Source of the DNA: Metasolibacillus sp.
Lineage (GTDB): Bacteria > Bacillota > Bacilli > Bacillales_A > Planococcaceae
Assembly: GCF_025291715.1 (NCBI RefSeq)
Contig: NZ_JAMBIZ010000020.1
Span: forward strand, 1 to 63,075
Direction: 5' to 3'
Length of the DNA stretch: 63,075 nt
The first letter of the stretch is position 1. Each line of letters begins with the position of its first letter. Positions 27,120 to 35,623 of this stretch are shown here, piece after piece. The translations under genes and the position numbers were made by a program. Under the pieces are notes generated by a model. That model had not been told where the DNA came from and did not search any database. It saw only the letters and a list, made by a program, of their open reading frames with translations.

Positions 27120-28138
27120 AAATATTAGGTATATCTGTGTTGTGGCTGTTCTTGTTCGGCTATGTGATTGTAGCGTCCATCGATTTTGGCGCAGGCTTCT
27201 TCAACGCGTATAGTTTAATTAGAGGAAATCACCAAACATTAACGAAAATTATTAAGCGCTATTTATCACCAGTTTGGGAAATTACCAATGTCTTTTTAGT
27301 ATTTTTCTTTGTTGGAGTTGTTGGTTTTTTCCCGCAAACTGCTTACTATTATGGAAACGTCTTAATTGTACCTGCCTCAATCGCTTTAATTTTATTGGCA
27401 ATTCGAGGAAGCTATTACGCATTTGAAGCGTATAGCGGTGTTAGTGGGCATAAAGGCTATGCGCTTGCTTACGGTATTGCTGGGCTATTTATTCCTGCAG
27501 CTTTTTCGGTCGTTTTAACCATTTCAGAAGGTGGCTTTGTTAGTATGGACAGCGGGCATCCGAAGCTAGATTATGGTGCCTTATTCGCCAGCCCTTTATC
27601 TTGGTCGATTGTGGTGCTGTCAGTTGTTGCGGTGCTGTATATCTCCGCAGTCTTTTTAACATGGTATGCGCACAAGGCTGGAGAGCGTGAGGCAACTGAA
27701 GTAATGCGAAAATATGCCTTAATTTGGGCGGGACCATTAATTGTCAGCGCATTCGGTATTATTATCGAAATGCGTCAATTAAACAATTGGCATTATGAAA
27801 ATATGTTCGATGTGTGGTGGCTCTTTGCACTATCTGGCTTATTATTTGCGGGTACAGTTTATTTCATTTATAAGCGCATTCGCTATAATTGGGCGCTCGT
27901 TTTACTTATCGTCCAATTTGCGCTCGCCTTTTTCGCATATGGCGTTTCGCATTATCCATATTTACTCTATCCGTATTTAACGATTCACGATAGCTTTACG
28001 AGTGAGGCAATGGCGATTGCCTTAGTTGTCGTGTTTATTGCAGGGCTTGCATTACTATTGCCTTCGCTTTACTTAGTGTTCCGCTTATTCGTATTTAATA
28101 AAGAGTATGTATCAGGCAAATCTGATCACCATGTATAG
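27110..28138 (+). CDS. cydB: Cytochrome bd oxidase subunit II
   Basis: Integral membrane subunit of 342 residues with about eight to nine helices, the scaffold partner of CydA. The N-terminal ILGISVLWLFLFGYVIVASIDFGAGFF-type helix with Asp-Phe-Gly is characteristic of CydB. It starts within the last codons of cydA (overlap of 10 bases) and is followed after 11 bases by cydS. Confidence 0.93.
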   Translation: MALEILGISVLWLFLFGYVIVASIDFGAGFFNAYSLIRGNHQTLTKIIKRYLSPVWEITNVFLVFFFVGVVGFFPQTAYYYGNVLIVPASIALILLAIRGSYYAFEAYSGVSGHKGYALAYGIAGLFIPAAFSVVLTISEGGFVSMDSGHPKLDYGALFASPLSWSIVVLSVVAVLYISAVFLTWYAHKAGEREATEVMRKYALIWAGPLIVSAFGIIIEMRQLNNWHYENMFDVWWLFALSGLLFAGTVYFIYKRIRYNWALVLLIVQFALAFFAYGVSHYPYLLYPYLTIHDSFTSEAMAIALVVVFIAGLALLLPSLYLVFRLFVFNKEYVSGKSDHHV

Positions 28139-28149
28139 GAGGGCAAAAC

Positions 28150-28254
28150 ATGAGTAATTTTTTAATATTTGTCGCACCATTTCTCATTGTGATTGCATCG
28201 ATTGTCGCTGCTTTTTTCGTAGCGACACGCATGAGCTGGGTGGATGAGGAATAA
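28150..28254 (+). CDS. cydS: Cytochrome bd small subunit CydS
   Basis: Single-helix peptide of 34 residues beginning MSNFLIFVAPFLIVIASIVA and ending in the charged tail WVDEE. Length, one membrane span, the acidic C-terminus and position right behind cydB match the CydS subunit found in the Geobacillus bd oxidase structure, where it packs beside CydA. A perfect TAGGAGGG is at 28136-28143, seven bases before the ATG. Such a gene is easily missed by automatic calling. Confidence 0.88.
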   Translation: MSNFLIFVAPFLIVIASIVAAFFVATRMSWVDEE

Positions 28255-28259
28255 AAATG

Positions 28260-28283
28260 GGGGTGTTGGCTAGCCAACACCCC
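28260..28283. terminator. Convergent terminator between cydS and mnmM
   Basis: Perfect 24-nt palindrome (GGGGTGTTGGC with its complement). On the minus strand a short U run follows, ending mnmM; on the plus strand only weak T content follows. Confidence 0.7.
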
Positions 28284-28861
28284 TATTTGTTGCCCATTTC
28301 CTTGACCTTTTCAAGCGCCACCACAAACGGTGGGCTGTTTTGCTGATTTAAAAATTCATAGCGCAAAACATGCACATGCTTTTGTGGAAGGCTGCTAACA
28401 AAGCGTAGCACCTCATCGCGTTCCTCAGCGCCACCATCATGCCCATGATAAATGACTAAGACGATAATGCCGCCAACTTTTAATAATTGCAGCAAGGTTT
28501 CTAGTGCGGTAATCGTTGTGTTTGGCTTTGTAATAATGGAATGGTCACTGCCTGGTAAATAGCCGAGATTAAAAATTGCACCAGCTACAGGCTTTGTCAC
28601 ATATTTGGCGATGTTTTCATGCCCATCCTTTAAAACGAGAGCTCGGTGTTCAAGGGCATTGTCCAACAGACGATGCAAAGTTGCGTCAACCGCCTCTTTT
28701 TGTACATCGAAGGCATATACATAGCCATCGTCACCAACTAAATTGGCTAAAAATAATGTGTCATGCCCGTTACCAGCTGTTGCATCAACGGCGATATCGC
28801 CTTCTTGAATCGCGTCTGCTAAAAGGCTTTGAGCATATTGTAAAACGCGTTGTAATTTCAT
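28283..28861 (-). CDS. mnmM: tRNA U34 aminomethyl methyltransferase (YtqB/MnmM)
   Basis: Class I SAM-dependent methyltransferase of 192 residues. Motif I is VDATAGNGHDTLFLA, with AFDVQKEAVD as the acidic loop; IFNLGYLPGSDHSI is the YtqB-family signature (NLGYLPG). In B. subtilis YtqB is now known to do the last methylation in mnm5s2U34 formation in tRNA. Its ATG overlaps the ytqA stop (ATGA), as in other Bacilli. Confidence 0.87.
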   Translation of the reverse strand: MKLQRVLQYAQSLLADAIQEGDIAVDATAGNGHDTLFLANLVGDDGYVYAFDVQKEAVDATLHRLLDNALEHRALVLKDGHENIAKYVTKPVAGAIFNLGYLPGSDHSIITKPNTTITALETLLQLLKVGGIIVLVIYHGHDGGAEERDEVLRFVSSLPQKHVHVLRYEFLNQQNSPPFVVALEKVKEMGNK

Positions 28862-29802
28862 TTTTTCACCTCATAAAGTCTACTTTGCCATGTGTTGCGG
28901 CGTTCTAGCTCTGCATCAATACCGTTTAACACGCTCCATTTATTGACACTCCACATCGGCCCAATCATTAAATCAATCGGCCCATCGCCTGTAATACGCT
29001 GCACAACCATGTGTGGTGGTAACACTTCAAGCTGGTCAACAACGAGTTGAATATAATCTTCCTGTGTCATAAATTGCAGCAAGCCTTTTTCGTATTGCTT
29101 GACTAAAGGTGTACCTTTTAATAAATGCAGCAAATGAATTTTAATGCCTTGTACATCGAGCTTTGCTACTTCACGTGCTGTTTCGAGCATCATATCGTAT
29201 GTTTCTAAGGGCAAACCATTAATAATATGTGTGACGATGCGAATATTGTGACGACGCAGTTTTTCTACACCTTCTACATATGTTGCGTAGTCATGTGCAC
29301 GATTAATTAAATTTGCCGTTTTTTCATGCACCGTCTGTAAGCCAAGCTCCACCCATAAATAGGTACGCTCATTTAATTCAGCTAAATATTTCACGACATC
29401 GTCAGGCAGACAGTCAGGGCGCGTTGCAATACTAATCCCCATAACACCTTCACAGGCGAGTGCCGCTTCAAATTTTTCCTTTAATACGGCGAGGGGCGCA
29501 TGTGTATTTGTATAGGCTTGGAAATAAGCCATCGTTAAGCCATCTTTCCATTTATGCTGCATTTTTGCTTTGATTTTTTCGAATTGAACAGGAATCGGAT
29601 CCACTTTGTTACCAGCAAAATCACCGCTACCAGCAGCCGAGCAAAATGTGCAGCCTCCAAAAGCGACCGTGCCATCGCGATTTGGGCAATCAAAGCCCGC
29701 ATCTAAAGCTACTTTATAAACCTTTTGTCCAAATTCATTGCGTAAATAGCGATTCCATGTATAGTAACGCTTTTCGTCAGAAGGAAAAGGGAAATTTGTC
29801 AT
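28858..29802 (-). CDS. ytqA: TIGR01212-type radical SAM protein (YtqA)
   Basis: Radical SAM enzyme of 314 residues. The cluster-binding cysteines lie in FDCPNRDGTVAFGGCTFC, spaced as in the Elp3-related YtqA/YhcC group rather than plain CX3CX2C. Conserved further blocks: YFQAYTNTHAP and WVELGLQTVHEKT. It is coupled with mnmM, so a tRNA-modification role is plausible, though the reaction is not established to my knowledge. ATG 29802 follows GAGGAG; the frame is open for another 45 codons upstream without an RBS. Confidence 0.88.
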   Translation of the reverse strand: MTNFPFPSDEKRYYTWNRYLRNEFGQKVYKVALDAGFDCPNRDGTVAFGGCTFCSAAGSGDFAGNKVDPIPVQFEKIKAKMQHKWKDGLTMAYFQAYTNTHAPLAVLKEKFEAALACEGVMGISIATRPDCLPDDVVKYLAELNERTYLWVELGLQTVHEKTANLINRAHDYATYVEGVEKLRRHNIRIVTHIINGLPLETYDMMLETAREVAKLDVQGIKIHLLHLLKGTPLVKQYEKGLLQFMTQEDYIQLVVDQLEVLPPHMVVQRITGDGPIDLMIGPMWSVNKWSVLNGIDAELERRNTWQSRLYEVKK

Positions 29803-29930
29803 CGTTGTCACTCCTCTAAAAAATGATTGTAACACGCATTGACGTAGTGAAAAACTTTTTCTTGTATATTTTGCAAAAGAGGCATAGACTGATATTTTGA
29901 ATATCGAAGGAATTTGGAAGGAGAGAGGAT

Positions 29931-31103
29931 ATGCCAAGACAGGTATGGTATTTAGTCATCGGGATGTTTTTAAACACAGTAGGTAGCTCCTTTTTATGGC
30001 CTTTAAATGCTATATACATACACCATCATCTAGGAAAAACGTTGACGATTGCGGGTTTTGTGTTAATGCTTAATTCATTAGCGGCGGTCGTTGGTAATTT
30101 ATTAGGTGGCTATTTGTTTGATAAAATTGGTGGCTTTAAAACAATTGTGATTGGTGTCACATTAAATATAGGCGCATTAAGCTTATTGATGTTTTGGCAT
30201 GATTGGTGGCCTTACGTTATTTTGTTAACGGTTATCGGCTTTAGTGGAGGGGTAGTTTTTCCTGCAATGTATGCGTTGATAGGTGCTGCGTGGCCAGAAG
30301 GTGGGCGCAAAGCGTTCAATACGTTATTTTTATCGAATAATGTTGGGGTAGCGATTGGTCCTGCACTAGCAGGCTTTATCGCAGATATGAATTTTGAATA
30401 TGTTTTTAAAGCGAATTTCTTTACTTATTTAATTTTCTTCCTGCTTGTTGTCACAACATATAAACGCTTTGATACGAAAAGTATGGCACCGAAAAATGTA
30501 CTTGCAGAAAGAGGGGGCAAGGAGTCGAAGGCAGGACTTTATGCATTACTTACTTTGTGTCTCGCTTTAGTATTATGCTGGATGTCGTATTCACAATGGA
30601 GTGCGACGATTTCTTCTTACACACAAGGCTTAGGCATGTCGCTCTCACAATATAGTGTGATTTGGACGATCAACGGCTTGCTCGTTGTCGGTTTCCAGCC
30701 AGTCATTCGTCCACTCGTTCGACGTTGGGAGAAGAAGCTCAAGCATCAGCTCGCATTGGGACTTGTCTTAATGTCATTCTCCTTCTGTATCGTGGCGGTT
30801 GCAGAGGAATTCACAATGTTCGCGGCAGCAATGGTCATTTTAACATTAGGGGAAGTATTTTTCACACCTATTATTCCGACAATTGCTAATCAACTCGCCC
30901 CGAAAGGTCGACAAGGCTTTTACCAAGGCATTGTCAATAGTGCCACGACAATTGGACGAATGATTGGTCCACTCTTTGGTGGGATGATGGTCGATATATT
31001 TGATATGCAGACATTGATGTGGAGTGTCGTTGTGCTGCTGCTTGTAGCAATTATCCCTGCATGTGCCTGGCACACGAACAATAAAGAAAATTCAGAAAAC
31101 TAA
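29931..31103 (+). CDS. MFS drug/metabolite exporter
   Basis: Twelve-helix major facilitator transporter of 390 residues. The motif A region is GGYLFDKIGGFKT after helix 2, and GPALAGF belongs to the helix 5 motif C, typical of drug:H+ antiporters. Start after GGAGAGAGG. The last codons, from about 31062, coincide with a degenerate copy of the GTGCCTGGCAC repeat, so the hydrophilic tail ACAWHTNNKENSEN may be repeat-derived. Substrate unknown. Confidence 0.88.
   Translation: MPRQVWYLVIGMFLNTVGSSFLWPLNAIYIHHHLGKTLTIAGFVLMLNSLAAVVGNLLGGYLFDKIGGFKTIVIGVTLNIGALSLLMFWHDWWPYVILLTVIGFSGGVVFPAMYALIGAAWPEGGRKAFNTLFLSNNVGVAIGPALAGFIADMNFEYVFKANFFTYLIFFLLVVTTYKRFDTKSMAPKNVLAERGGKESKAGLYALLTLCLALVLCWMSYSQWSATISSYTQGLGMSLSQYSVIWTINGLLVVGFQPVIRPLVRRWEKKLKHQLALGLVLMSFSFCIVAVAEEFTMFAAAMVILTLGEVFFTPIIPTIANQLAPKGRQGFYQGIVNSATTIGRMIGPLFGGMMVDIFDMQTLMWSVVVLLLVAIIPACAWHTNNKENSEN
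31062..31093 (-). repeat. Dispersed palindromic repeat, copy E (degenerate)
   Basis: Contains the exact 11-base core GTGCCTGGCAC (31063-31073) followed by ACGAACAATAAAGAAAATT, which aligns with ACACACAATTCTGACAATT of copy C. It is therefore an inverted copy relative to copy D. It overlaps the end of the MFS gene, and the RAYT gene ends about 70 bases further on. Confidence 0.65.
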
Positions 31104-31117
31104 ATACAATTCAATCG

Positions 31118-31155
31118 AAAAGCTAGTGTCACAACGAGTGAGGACACTAGCTTTT
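31118..31155. terminator. Terminator of the MFS gene
   Basis: 13-bp perfect stem AAAAGCTAGTGTC/GACACTAGCTTTT (31118-31130 with 31143-31155), flanked by A- and T-rich sequence and shared with the convergent RAYT gene. Confidence 0.82.
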
Positions 31156-31163
31156 GTTATAGC

Positions 31164-31736
31164 TCAAGTCAATTGCAAATCATAATCATCCTCACAATGC
31201 ATTAAATAGAGCTCTAGGGTAGCGTATCTGGAATGAGGTAAATAGGATAGAAGTGAATTTTTATGCAAAAAATTAAATGGTGCTGGAACGTTATGGTAGT
31301 AATAATAGAAAGAGCTATAAGGATAAAGAGCTAGGGCCTCTACCAAGGGGATAGTGGTATTGATTGGATTACGGTGAATATAGCGGCTAACAGCGATAAT
31401 ATCGAGGGCTGAAGGAACAATATCTGAAAAAAACCTTTTTTCATAGAGGTGACCAGTGTAGTCATATCTCTTCTTGAAATAATCACTATAACGACGATTA
31501 ATCATCGCCATGATTTTGCTGTGGGAAGCATGAGAAGAGCGCAGTAATAAATGATAATGATTTGGCATAATGCAAAAAGCAATAATGGAAAATTGATATT
31601 TTTGATACGTGTACTCTAAAATTCGCAAGAAAGCTTGATAGTCAGCATGATGTAAAAAGATTGTTTGTCGATTATTTCCACGCATCACGATATGAAAATA
31701 GTGATGCGGCGACCAAAGACGATGTTTTCTAGGCAT
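31164..31736 (-). CDS. REP-associated tyrosine transposase (RAYT, Y1_Tnp)
   Basis: Single-strand DNA HUH transposase relative of 190 residues. The metal-binding HUH motif is HYH at 60-62 (IMPNHYHLLLRSS); the conserved start HHYFHIVMRGNNRQTIF and the segment RRYSDYFKKRYDYTGHLYEK with candidate catalytic tyrosines follow, and YIHRNPI is a further family block. RAYTs act on palindromic REP repeats instead of moving like classical IS200. ATG 31736 follows AAAGGAGGG; a longer frame to 31823 lacks an RBS. Repeat copies in inverted orientation lie on both sides (31.07 and 31.92 kb), and more are scattered through the window. Confidence 0.9.
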   Translation of the reverse strand: MPRKHRLWSPHHYFHIVMRGNNRQTIFLHHADYQAFLRILEYTYQKYQFSIIAFCIMPNHYHLLLRSSHASHSKIMAMINRRYSDYFKKRYDYTGHLYEKRFFSDIVPSALDIIAVSRYIHRNPINTTIPLVEALALYPYSSFYYYYHNVPAPFNFLHKNSLLSYLPHSRYATLELYLMHCEDDYDLQLT

Positions 31737-31909
31737 AGCAGCCCTCCTTTTATATGAATTGAATATAGTGTAAAAACAATGATAAATCTTGTCAAATGGC
31801 TCAAGAAAGCACTTATTGTGCAAAATGTTTGAAATTAGAAATTTGACTGTGAAAAACGAATGAAATTTGTCATTTGAATAGTAAAGTGCATAAAAAATTT
31901 TTTTTCATG

Positions 31910-31943
31910 AATTGTGTGGAAATTGTGTGTGTGCCTGGCACGC
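31910..31943 (+). repeat. Dispersed palindromic repeat, copy D
   Basis: AATTGTGTG, GA, then AATTGTGTGTGTGCCTGGCAC (core complete to 31941), with the right arm replaced by an A-run. It lies 174 bases upstream of the RAYT start and 11 bases before the -35 of the leuS leader. Confidence 0.8.
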
Positions 31944-31954
31944 AAAAAAAAAAC

Positions 31955-31983
31955 TTGTACTTTCAAGCTAATTCCTTTAGAAT
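31955..31983 (+). promoter_or_regulatory. Promoter of the leuS leader
   Basis: TTGTAC (31955-31960), a 17-base spacer and TAGAAT (31978-31983). Confidence 0.7.
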
Positions 31984-31989
31984 GAAGGC

Positions 31990-32226
31990 ATTATATACAA
32001 CGACTATGACAAGGAGTAGTAAATTTCGACACTTTTTAGAGAGTTAGCGGTTGGTGTAAGCTAACAGGTGAACAAATTGAACTCGCCTTTGAGTTTGCTT
32101 TTAGATACTAAAAGCCGTGTTTTCGCGTTAAGAAGCTGGAGCTGAGTGCAGTGTCACTAATTTGGGTGGTACCGCGGGAGTCAAATATACTCTCGTCCCT
32201 TTCTACGGAAGGGGGCGAGTTTTTTA
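31990..32226 (+). ncRNA. Leucine T-box riboswitch
   Basis: tRNA-sensing leader of leuS. The universal T-box sequence GGGTGGTACCGCGGG is at 32164-32178. A Leu specifier codon CTC is visible at 32082-32084, in GAACTCGCC. The terminator is CTCGTCCCTT paired with AAGGGGGCGAG (32192-32201 with 32209-32219), followed by seven Ts. Uncharged tRNA-Leu should stabilise the antiterminator and allow transcription. Confidence 0.95.
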
Positions 32227-32301
32227 TTTTTCTAAAAATTCAGTCACTTCGGTTTGGGCGATAGAAAACAAGTCGATACTATGATTTTGAGGAGGAGTAA
32301 T

Positions 32302-34716
32302 ATGAGTTTCAATCATCAAGAAATTGATAAAAAATGGCAGAAGTATTGGGCAGATAATAAAACATTTAAAACGGTGAACGACAACAGCAAGCCAAAATTT
32401 TTCGCGCTAGATATGTTTCCATATCCATCAGGTGCAGGCTTACACGTAGGGCACCCACTAGGCTATATTGCGACAGATATTTTAAGCTCATTTAAGCGTA
32501 TGCAAGGCTATAACGTGCTGCATCCAATGGGCTGGGATGCGTTCGGCTTACCAGCGGAGCAATATGCGTTAGATACAGGCAATGACCCAGCGGAATTTAC
32601 AGCGAAAAATATCGCAACATTTAAGCGTCAAATGAACGATTTAGGCTTTTCGTATGATTGGGATCGTGAAATTAATACGACAGACCCGAAATATTATAAA
32701 TGGACGCAATGGATTTTCATCCAATTATTCAATCGTGGCTTAGCATATGTTGATGAAGTGCCTGTCAACTGGTGTCCCGCATTAGGTACAGTGCTTGCTA
32801 ACGAGGAAGTAATCGATGGCTTATCAGAGCGTGGCGGACATCCTGTAGAGCGTCGCCCAATGCGTCAATGGATTTTACGCATTACGGAATACGCGGATCG
32901 TCTATTAGAAGATTTAGATGAGCTTGATTGGCCAGAAAGCTTAAAAGAAATGCAGCGTAATTGGATTGGGCGCTCTGAAGGTGCAGAAGTAACATTTAAA
33001 ATCGATGGTACAGAGCATACATTTGATGTCTTCACAACGCGTCCAGATACGCTATTTGGTGCAACGTATGCAGTATTAGCACCAGAGCATAAGCTAGTTG
33101 CTGAAATTACAACAGCAGAGCATCGTGCACAAGTAGATGCATATCTTGATAAAGTAAAAACAAAATCAGACCTTGAGCGTACAGATTTAGCGAAGGAAAA
33201 AACGGGTGTCTTCACAGGCGCATATGCAGTGAATCCAATTAACGGTGCCAAAATCCCTGTATGGATTGCGGACTATGTGTTAGCAACTTACGGTACAGGC
33301 GCGATTATGGCGGTTCCTGCTCACGATGAGCGCGACTATGAATTTGCTAAGCAATTTGGCTTAGAAATTAAAGCGGTGCTTGCTGGTGGTGATATTGAAA
33401 ATGAAGCATTCACTGGTGATGGCGAGCATATTAATTCTGATTTCTTAAACGGTTTAAATAAAGAGGATGGCATTGCTAAAGCGATTGCATGGCTAGAGGA
33501 AAACGGTGTCGGTGAGAAGAAAATTTCATACCGTCTACGTGATTGGCTATTCTCACGTCAACGCTATTGGGGTGAGCCAATTCCTGTTATTCATTGGGAA
33601 GATGGCACAATGACGACTGTTCCAGAGGAAGAGCTACCATTAATGCTGCCAAAAACAAATGATATTCGCCCAAGCGGTACAGGTGAATCACCACTTGCTA
33701 ATATTGAAGAGTGGGTAAATGTAGTAGACCCTGTGACAGGGAAAAAAGGTCGTCGTGAAACAAATACGATGCCGCAATGGGCTGGTAGCTGCTGGTACTA
33801 CCTACGCTATATCGACCCGAATAATGATGAAATGATTATCGATCCAGAGCTAGCAAAACGCTGGTTGCCTGTTGATATTTATGTTGGTGGTGCAGAGCAT
33901 GCGGTGCTGCATTTACTATACGCTCGCTTCTGGCACAAAGTGCTATATGATATCGGTGTTGTGCATTCAAAAGAGCCATTCCAAAAGCTATTTAACCAAG
34001 GAATGATTTTAGGTGAAAACAACGAAAAAATGTCAAAATCAAAAGGCAATGTGATCAACCCAGATGATATCGTTGAATCACACGGTGCAGACACGCTACG
34101 CCTTTATGAAATGTTTATGGGACCACTTGAAGCCTCAAAAGCATGGTCAACAAATGGCTTAGATGGCTCACGTCGCTTCCTAGAGCGCATTTGGCGTCTA
34201 TTTATTGATGATAATGGCACGGTAAGTAGCAAAATCGTGGACACAAATGACGGCAAGCTAGAGCTTGTTTATCATCAAACAGTGAAAAAGGTAACAGAAG
34301 ACTTTGAAGCAATGCGCTACAACACAGCGATTTCACAAATGATGGTATTCATTAACGAATGCTATAAGGTGGATGCTGTACCAAGAGAGTATGCAGAAGG
34401 CTTTGTCCAAATGATTTCACCAATCGCTCGTCATATTGCAGAGGAGCTTTGGCAAAAGCTTGGTCATGCTGAAACAATTACGTATTCTACATGGCCAACA
34501 TTCGACCCATCGAAGCTTGTAGAAGATGAAGTGGAAGTGGTTGTACAAGTACTAGGCAAAGTGCGTGCAAAAGTAAAAGTTGCAAAAGATATTTCAAAGG
34601 AAGACTTAGAAGCTGCTGCATTAGCAGACGAAAAAGTACAAGAATTTATCGCAGGTAAAGACGTTGTCAAAGTGATCGTTATTCCAGGTAAACTAGTGAA
34701 TATCGTTGTGAAGTAA
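32302..34716 (+). CDS. leuS: Leucyl-tRNA synthetase
   Basis: Class I aminoacyl-tRNA synthetase of 804 residues, full length. HIGH is present as HVGHPLGY after [10 protein letters not shown]; the CP1 editing domain carries the threonine-rich TTRPDTLFG; the catalytic loop KMSKSKGN is near residue 578; an anticodon-binding region and a C-terminal [14 protein letters not shown] domain follow. ATG 32302 follows GAGGAGGAG. It is regulated by the T-box leader. Confidence 0.98.
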   Translation: MSFNHQEIDKKWQKYWADNKTFKTVNDNSKPKFFALDMFPYPSGAGLHVGHPLGYIATDILSSFKRMQGYNVLHPMGWDAFGLPAEQYALDTGNDPAEFTAKNIATFKRQMNDLGFSYDWDREINTTDPKYYKWTQWIFIQLFNRGLAYVDEVPVNWCPALGTVLANEEVIDGLSERGGHPVERRPMRQWILRITEYADRLLEDLDELDWPESLKEMQRNWIGRSEGAEVTFKIDGTEHTFDVFTTRPDTLFGATYAVLAPEHKLVAEITTAEHRAQVDAYLDKVKTKSDLERTDLAKEKTGVFTGAYAVNPINGAKIPVWIADYVLATYGTGAIMAVPAHDERDYEFAKQFGLEIKAVLAGGDIENEAFTGDGEHINSDFLNGLNKEDGIAKAIAWLEENGVGEKKISYRLRDWLFSRQRYWGEPIPVIHWEDGTMTTVPEEELPLMLPKTNDIRPSGTGESPLANIEEWVNVVDPVTGKKGRRETNTMPQWAGSCWYYLRYIDPNNDEMIIDPELAKRWLPVDIYVGGAEHAVLHLLYARFWHKVLYDIGVVHSKEPFQKLFNQGMILGENNEKMSKSKGNVINPDDIVESHGADTLRLYEMFMGPLEASKAWSTNGLDGSRRFLERIWRLFIDDNGTVSSKIVDTNDGKLELVYHQTVKKVTEDFEAMRYNTAISQMMVFINECYKVDAVPREYAEGFVQMISPIARHIAEELWQKLGHAETITYSTWPTFDPSKLVEDEVEVVVQVLGKVRAKVKVAKDISKEDLEAAALADEKVQEFIAGKDVVKVIVIPGKLVNIVVK

Positions 34717-34720
34717 TAAA

Positions 34721-34760
34721 AAAATCAGCCACCTCTCCATTATCGAGGTTGGCTGATTTT
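34721..34760 (+). terminator. Terminator of leuS
   Basis: Hairpin AAAATCAGCC-CCTC with GAGG-GGCTGATTTT (34721-34735 with 34745-34760) and T run; also suited to the convergent lipoprotein gene. Confidence 0.82.
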
Positions 34761-34773
34761 TAATATGTCGAAA

Positions 34774-35121
34774 TTAAGGTTCATTTAACCTTCTAGCAAC
34801 TTTGAATTTTTCATCGACTTTAACAGCCATCATCCCATCAAAGCTATGTGTAATTTCGATATCTTTTATTTTGTATAGCTCAGTACCGATAGGCAGTGCA
34901 AATCCTTCTCCATGACTAGATGGCAGCTCCGTCACTTTAGTAGTAGTTTCTCCTACTTTTTCCTCCACGTCAAATTCAGGTAAAGGCTCATTTGTTACAA
35001 CATAATTGGCTCCCTCCCAATTAAATATGGGATTAGACAAACCCTCCTTTTTATTACAGCCAACTAGCATAATAAGAACAAAGAGTAATGATACTACAAA
35101 AAATACCTTTTTGTTTCTCAT
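34774..35121 (-). CDS. Putative lipoprotein of unknown function
   Basis: 115 residues. The signal peptide is hydrophobic with lipobox IMLVGC, so the mature N-terminus would be lipid-anchored outside the cell. The remainder is acidic and contains SSHGEGFALPIGTELYKIKD, ending KVARRLNEP. No family recognised. ATG 35121 follows AGAGGTG, which also makes the in-frame GTG at 35130 a poor choice. It is the first of three small minus-strand exported or membrane genes between leuS and the rRNA methyltransferase. Confidence 0.75.
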   Translation of the reverse strand: MRNKKVFFVVSLLFVLIMLVGCNKKEGLSNPIFNWEGANYVVTNEPLPEFDVEEKVGETTTKVTELPSSHGEGFALPIGTELYKIKDIEITHSFDGMMAVKVDEKFKVARRLNEP

Positions 35122-35306
35122 AAACTTCACCTCTTTTCTGAATTAAATGGTAATATTTTGTTGAAATAGGCTTGTGAAATCCATAGTTTGTTTTTAGTGT
35201 AATATATATTTTTTTTACACGCTCAATTTTTCGTTAAAATACAGAAAATTAAATAATATATCAATGTGGGGTAAATCATAAAAGGGGCAAAAATACAAAT
35301 GAAATA

Positions 35307-35345
35307 ATGAAAGAGTGATAGATAGAATCATACCTCTCTTTCACT
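35307..35345 (-). terminator. Possible terminator of the 35.4 kb gene
   Basis: Short stem ATGAAAGAG/CTCTTTCACT (35307-35315 with 35336-35345) just after the stop of the small membrane gene. The U-rich tail is interrupted. Confidence 0.45.
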
Positions 35346-35349
35346 GTAT

Positions 35350-35550
35350 TTACTGGTGGTGTTGTTTTACAAGTAGAGATTCTATTTCATCTTGAGAAAG
35401 CATTTTTGGAGATGTAGTTTTAGTGGTTAAAGCTTTTCGCAAATTCAAGAGACTAACCAATAAACTAACCAATCCTAATATGGAAATAAATATCCATATT
35501 ATGGGGCTTATTAAAATGAAATAAGAATCTTTAAGATGTTTGCTTTTCAT
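35350..35550 (-). CDS. Small single-span membrane protein with LSQDEIESLL tail
   Basis: 66 residues: one long hydrophobic helix (about 11-34), a basic linker (NLRKALTTKTTSPK), then MLSQDEIESLLVKQHHQ. The tail is nearly the same as the conserved N-terminal peptide of the flagellar switch proteins FliM/FliY (LSQxEIDALL). The start follows AGGAG. The next gene upstream has the related LSKDEIDTLL. Function unknown. Confidence 0.7.
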   Translation of the reverse strand: MKSKHLKDSYFILISPIIWIFISILGLVSLLVSLLNLRKALTTKTTSPKMLSQDEIESLLVKQHHQ

Positions 35551-35623
35551 TTTATACTCCTAAATAATTTGAAATAAAAAAACTCCTACAAAATCCATTT
35601 ACTAAGAGCTAATGTTGAATTTA

